Of a DNA stretch of 7,540 nt, positions 5,527-7,540 are shown in pieces. Numbering within the stretch: the stretch's first letter is position 1; the number at the start of each line of letters is the position of its first letter. The stretch lies in NCBI GenBank assembly GCA_022822125.1, contig JAJECF010000109.1, positions 1 through 7,540 of the forward strand, given 5' to 3'. A program made the translations under genes and the position numbers. This stretch comes from Alphaproteobacteria bacterium (GTDB taxonomy: Bacteria > Pseudomonadota > Alphaproteobacteria > Bin95). The notes under the pieces were generated by a model. It saw only the letters and a list, made by a program, of their open reading frames with translations. It ran no database searches and was not told the DNA's origin.

Positions 5527-5576
5527 TTAGGCCGGTCTCCCCCGGTTTTTCTGCGCTACTGACTCGGCGGGTGAGC

Positions 5577-6671
5577 CTAGACGTTGGCGAGGAGCGCGTC
5601 GATGCGCTCCGGCGCGAGGCCTGTGGCGCGGACGGAGGCGGTGATGGCGTCCCAGGCGTCGCCGGAAAGCGGCAGGCCGTTGGCGCGGCGTTCGGCGGCG
5701 GTGATGCGCTCCGGGTCGCCGGGCACCAGCACCGGCTTGTCCGGATCGGCGGGCGTGGCGGAGAGCAGCCATTCGACATAGTCCTCGACCGCGCGCGCAA
5801 ACGCCTCGCCCGGGCCGAAGGCGTCCGGCGCTGCGTAGAGCGAGAACATGCCGTTGGCGAAGGGTCGGTCCGTCGGTCCGCAGACGCCGTTGCCGGTGAG
5901 CGCGCCGCCCAGCAGCTCGCACATCAGGGCCAGGCCGGAGCCCTTGTGCTCGCCCATGGCGCGGATGGCGCCCTTGCCGTCGCGGAATTGCGGCGGCGCG
6001 TCCGGGCCGGCGGAGCCGTAAAGCGCGGCGGGGTCGCTGGTCCGCTGCCCCTCGCCGTCGATCAGCGCGTCGTCCGGCACCGGCTTGCCGCCCTTGGCCG
6101 CGACCAGCACCTTGCCTTCCGCCACGACCGAGGTGGCGAAATCGAGCACCAGCGGCTCGCGGCCCTCGCGCGGCACGGCCACGCAGAAGGGCGCGGTGGA
6201 GAAGCGCCGCTCGCGCGCGCCGTAGGGCGCGACCAGTATGCTGCCGCGCGCATTGACGAAATGGACCGAGACCAGCCCTTCCTCCGCCGCCATCGCGCCC
6301 CATTCGCCGATGCGCCCCAAATGGCCGGTATTGCGCAGCGCCACCACGCCGACGCCGCCGGCGCGCGCCTTGTCGATGCCGCAGCGCACCGCCTGCGGGC
6401 CGATGGTCTGGCCGAAGCCGAGCCCGCCGTCGAGCACGGCCATGGCGCCCGTGTCGGATACCATCTCGACTTCCCGGTCGGCCATGACGCGCGCGTCGCG
6501 CAGCATGTCCAGATAGCGCGGCACGCGCACGATGCCGTGGCTGTCATGGCCGGCGAGATTGGCCGAGACGAGCGAGGCGGCGATGCGCGCGCCCTCGGCA
6601 TCGGAACAACCTGCCGCTGCGAAGGCTTCGCCGATCAGGGATTCGGCGGTTTCGACCGGGATACGAGGCAC
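5577..6671 (-). CDS. Ldh-family (malate/L-lactate/ureidoglycolate-type) NAD(P)-dependent 2-hydroxyacid dehydrogenase, YbiC/HcxB-like
   Basis: A 364-residue soluble oxidoreductase of the type-2 malate/L-lactate dehydrogenase family (PF02615), which interconverts 2-hydroxy- and 2-oxo-acids with NAD(P)(H). Seen: NLAGHDSHGIVRVPRYL (38-54) with the catalytic-region His45 and Arg49; GFGQTIGPQA (85-94); VVALRNTGHLGRIGEWG (109-125); PFCVAVPR (161-168); LVLDFATSVVAEGKV (174-188), the cofactor-binding segment; TSDPAALYG (211-219); and GEHKGSGLALMCELLGGALTG (240-260). The pattern, including DKPVLVPGDPE near the C terminus, is closest to E. coli YbiC/HcxB among those I recall. Start: GTG at 6671, with AGGAG six bases before it and the family N terminus beginning here; longer reading overlaps the permease gene. 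Ureidoglycolate is one known family substrate, but this operon is separate from the ureide cluster, so that link is weak. Confidence 0.93.
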   Translation of the reverse strand: MPRIPVETAESLIGEAFAAAGCSDAEGARIAASLVSANLAGHDSHGIVRVPRYLDMLRDARVMADREVEMVSDTGAMAVLDGGLGFGQTIGPQAVRCGIDKARAGGVGVVALRNTGHLGRIGEWGAMAAEEGLVSVHFVNARGSILVAPYGARERRFSTAPFCVAVPREGREPLVLDFATSVVAEGKVLVAAKGGKPVPDDALIDGEGQRTSDPAALYGSAGPDAPPQFRDGKGAIRAMGEHKGSGLALMCELLGGALTGNGVCGPTDRPFANGMFSLYAAPDAFGPGEAFARAVEDYVEWLLSATPADPDKPVLVPGDPERITAAERRANGLPLSGDAWDAITASVRATGLAPERIDALLANV

Positions 6672-6684
6672 CGGGTTCTCCTCA
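6669..6684 (-). promoter_or_regulatory. Ribosome binding site overlapping the permease stop; GTG start of the Ldh gene
   Basis: On the minus strand the permease ends in TGA (6684-6682), which is the first part of TGAGGAGAA, the Shine-Dalgarno of the next gene; GTG follows at 6671-6669. Ribosomes ending the permease therefore stop on the next gene's binding site, the usual layout for translational coupling. This also decides the GTG start, since no ATG is properly placed. Confidence 0.75.
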
Positions 6685-7540
6685 GAATGTCGGGAACAAC
6701 ACTCCGAAGACGATACCGGAGAGGACGGCGCCCGCAAATCCGAGACCGACATAGGCGGCGAAGACAGGGCGCCGCACCAGCGCATAGACGGCCGTCATGG
6801 CCGGGATGCAACTCACCGCGCCCGCCACCATGAAGGCCATGCCGGCGCCGTTGCTCATGCCCTGCTCGATCAGGCCCGCGACCAGCGCCGGGGCCGCATA
6901 GCCGTTCAGATAGGCGGGCGCGCCCACCAGCGCGGCGGTAACGATCGGCCACAGGCCCTCGCCGCCGACCGCGCCCGCAATCGCTTCGGCCGGCAGCCAG
7001 GCCAGCATCAGGCTCTCCAGCAGATAGGCGAGCGTCAGCCATTTGAGCAGGAAGAGCGCGTTTTCCTTCGCCTCGGCGCCGAACAGCCGCCGGCGCTCCG
7101 CATGGCCCCAGAAGCGCCACTCGGGCGCGCCCTGGAAGGCGCCCGGCGCACCGCAGCACCCGCCGGCCTCGCGCGGCTTCACCGGGTTCGCGAAGAATCC
7201 CGCGCCCATCGCCGCCTGCACGGCGAATCCGCCGAGGAGCCCGACCCCGACGGCGGCGACGGTCTTGCCGACGGCGAACGGCCAGCCGAGCGCGCCCGCG
7301 GTGATGAGGAAGGCGGCGGGGTCGATCAGCGGCGAGGACAGCCAGAACGCCATCACTGCCGAAACCGGCGTGCCGAGCGCCAGCAGGGCGGCGATGAAGG
7401 GGATCACCTCGCAGGAGCAGAAGGGCGCCAGGCCCCCGACCAGCGCCGCCAGCACGATCATCCGGCTCTCCCGCCCCACGAAGGCCCGCGCCACCAGCGC
7501 ATCCGCCCCGGTCGCTTTCAGCACGGCCACCGCCAGCACG
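6682..7540 (-). CDS. ArsP/DUF318-type permease, C-terminal 285 residues (5' end cut by window)
   Basis: An integral membrane permease of the PF03773 family; the characterised member ArsP exports trivalent organoarsenicals, but most members are unassigned. Visible: hydrophobic helices around 25-53, 58-82, 86-110, 160-182, 196-224, 232-256 and 258-282 (numbered from the GTG codon at 7539). The first half has the motif GGLAPFCSCEVIPF (Cys41, Cys43) followed by GTPVSAVMAFWLSSPLIDP. The second half echoes it in GAPAYLNGYAAPALVAGL, then GMSNGAGMAFMVAGAVSCIPAM (Cys244). A hydrophilic loop (about 115-158) carries Cys128-Cys129. The frame is open to the window edge and the first residues look like part of a membrane helix, so the GTG is probably internal and the true start lies outside. 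It is the first visible gene of an operon with the Ldh and GST genes. The substrate is unknown. Confidence 0.88.
   Translation of the reverse strand, partial: VLAVAVLKATGADALVARAFVGRESRMIVLAALVGGLAPFCSCEVIPFIAALLALGTPVSAVMAFWLSSPLIDPAAFLITAGALGWPFAVGKTVAAVGVGLLGGFAVQAAMGAGFFANPVKPREAGGCCGAPGAFQGAPEWRFWGHAERRRLFGAEAKENALFLLKWLTLAYLLESLMLAWLPAEAIAGAVGGEGLWPIVTAALVGAPAYLNGYAAPALVAGLIEQGMSNGAGMAFMVAGAVSCIPAMTAVYALVRRPVFAAYVGLGFAGAVLSGIVFGVLFPTF

Noticed and set aside
1..7540. Defence system, phage, biosynthetic cluster or other new multi-gene system
   Set aside because: All seven genes belong to recognisable metabolic or transport families; no transposase, integrase, nuclease, toxin-antitoxin pair, retron-like RNA or carrier-protein gene is visible.

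Overview
GC-rich, densely coded DNA that looks like a chromosomal segment of an alphaproteobacterium. This is inferred from base composition, protein flavour and the palindromic dispersed repeats; the species cannot be named. It holds seven protein genes, two of them cut by the window edges, and one repeat-rich intergenic block. I see no rRNA, tRNA, CRISPR array, transposase or phage gene.

Left part (1-2958, minus strand): a probable three-gene operon. It is transcribed from a luciferase-like flavin/F420-type oxidoreductase (2958-1957), through an M20-family N-carbamoyl amino acid hydrolase/beta-ureidopropionase (1872-622), into a dihydropyrimidinase/hydantoinase that runs off the left edge (551-1). 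The last two catalyse consecutive hydrolytic steps, cyclic ureide to N-carbamoyl amino acid to amino acid plus CO2 and NH3. The first gene is a plausible partner redox enzyme of unknown reaction.

Middle (2959-4902): a 176-bp divergent intergenic region separates that operon from a plus-strand FAD-dependent amine/amino-acid oxidase-type gene (3135-4418). It is followed by a 484-bp gap between convergent genes. This gap holds a short hairpin at the stop codon, one CCCGGC/GCCGGG dispersed hairpin repeat, one inverted and three direct copies of a roughly 35-bp palindromic repeat, a 14-bp perfect palindrome, and a candidate terminator for the gene on its right.

Right part (4903-7540, minus strand): a second probable operon. 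It is transcribed from an ArsP/DUF318-type permease (cut by the right edge), through an Ldh-family 2-hydroxyacid dehydrogenase (GTG start, ribosome binding site overlapping the permease stop), into a YfcG-like glutathione S-transferase.

I did not find a convincing undescribed system. The points most worth checking are the luciferase-like enzyme tied to the ureide hydrolases, the structure-preserving variation among the intergenic repeats, and the tight permease-dehydrogenase coupling.
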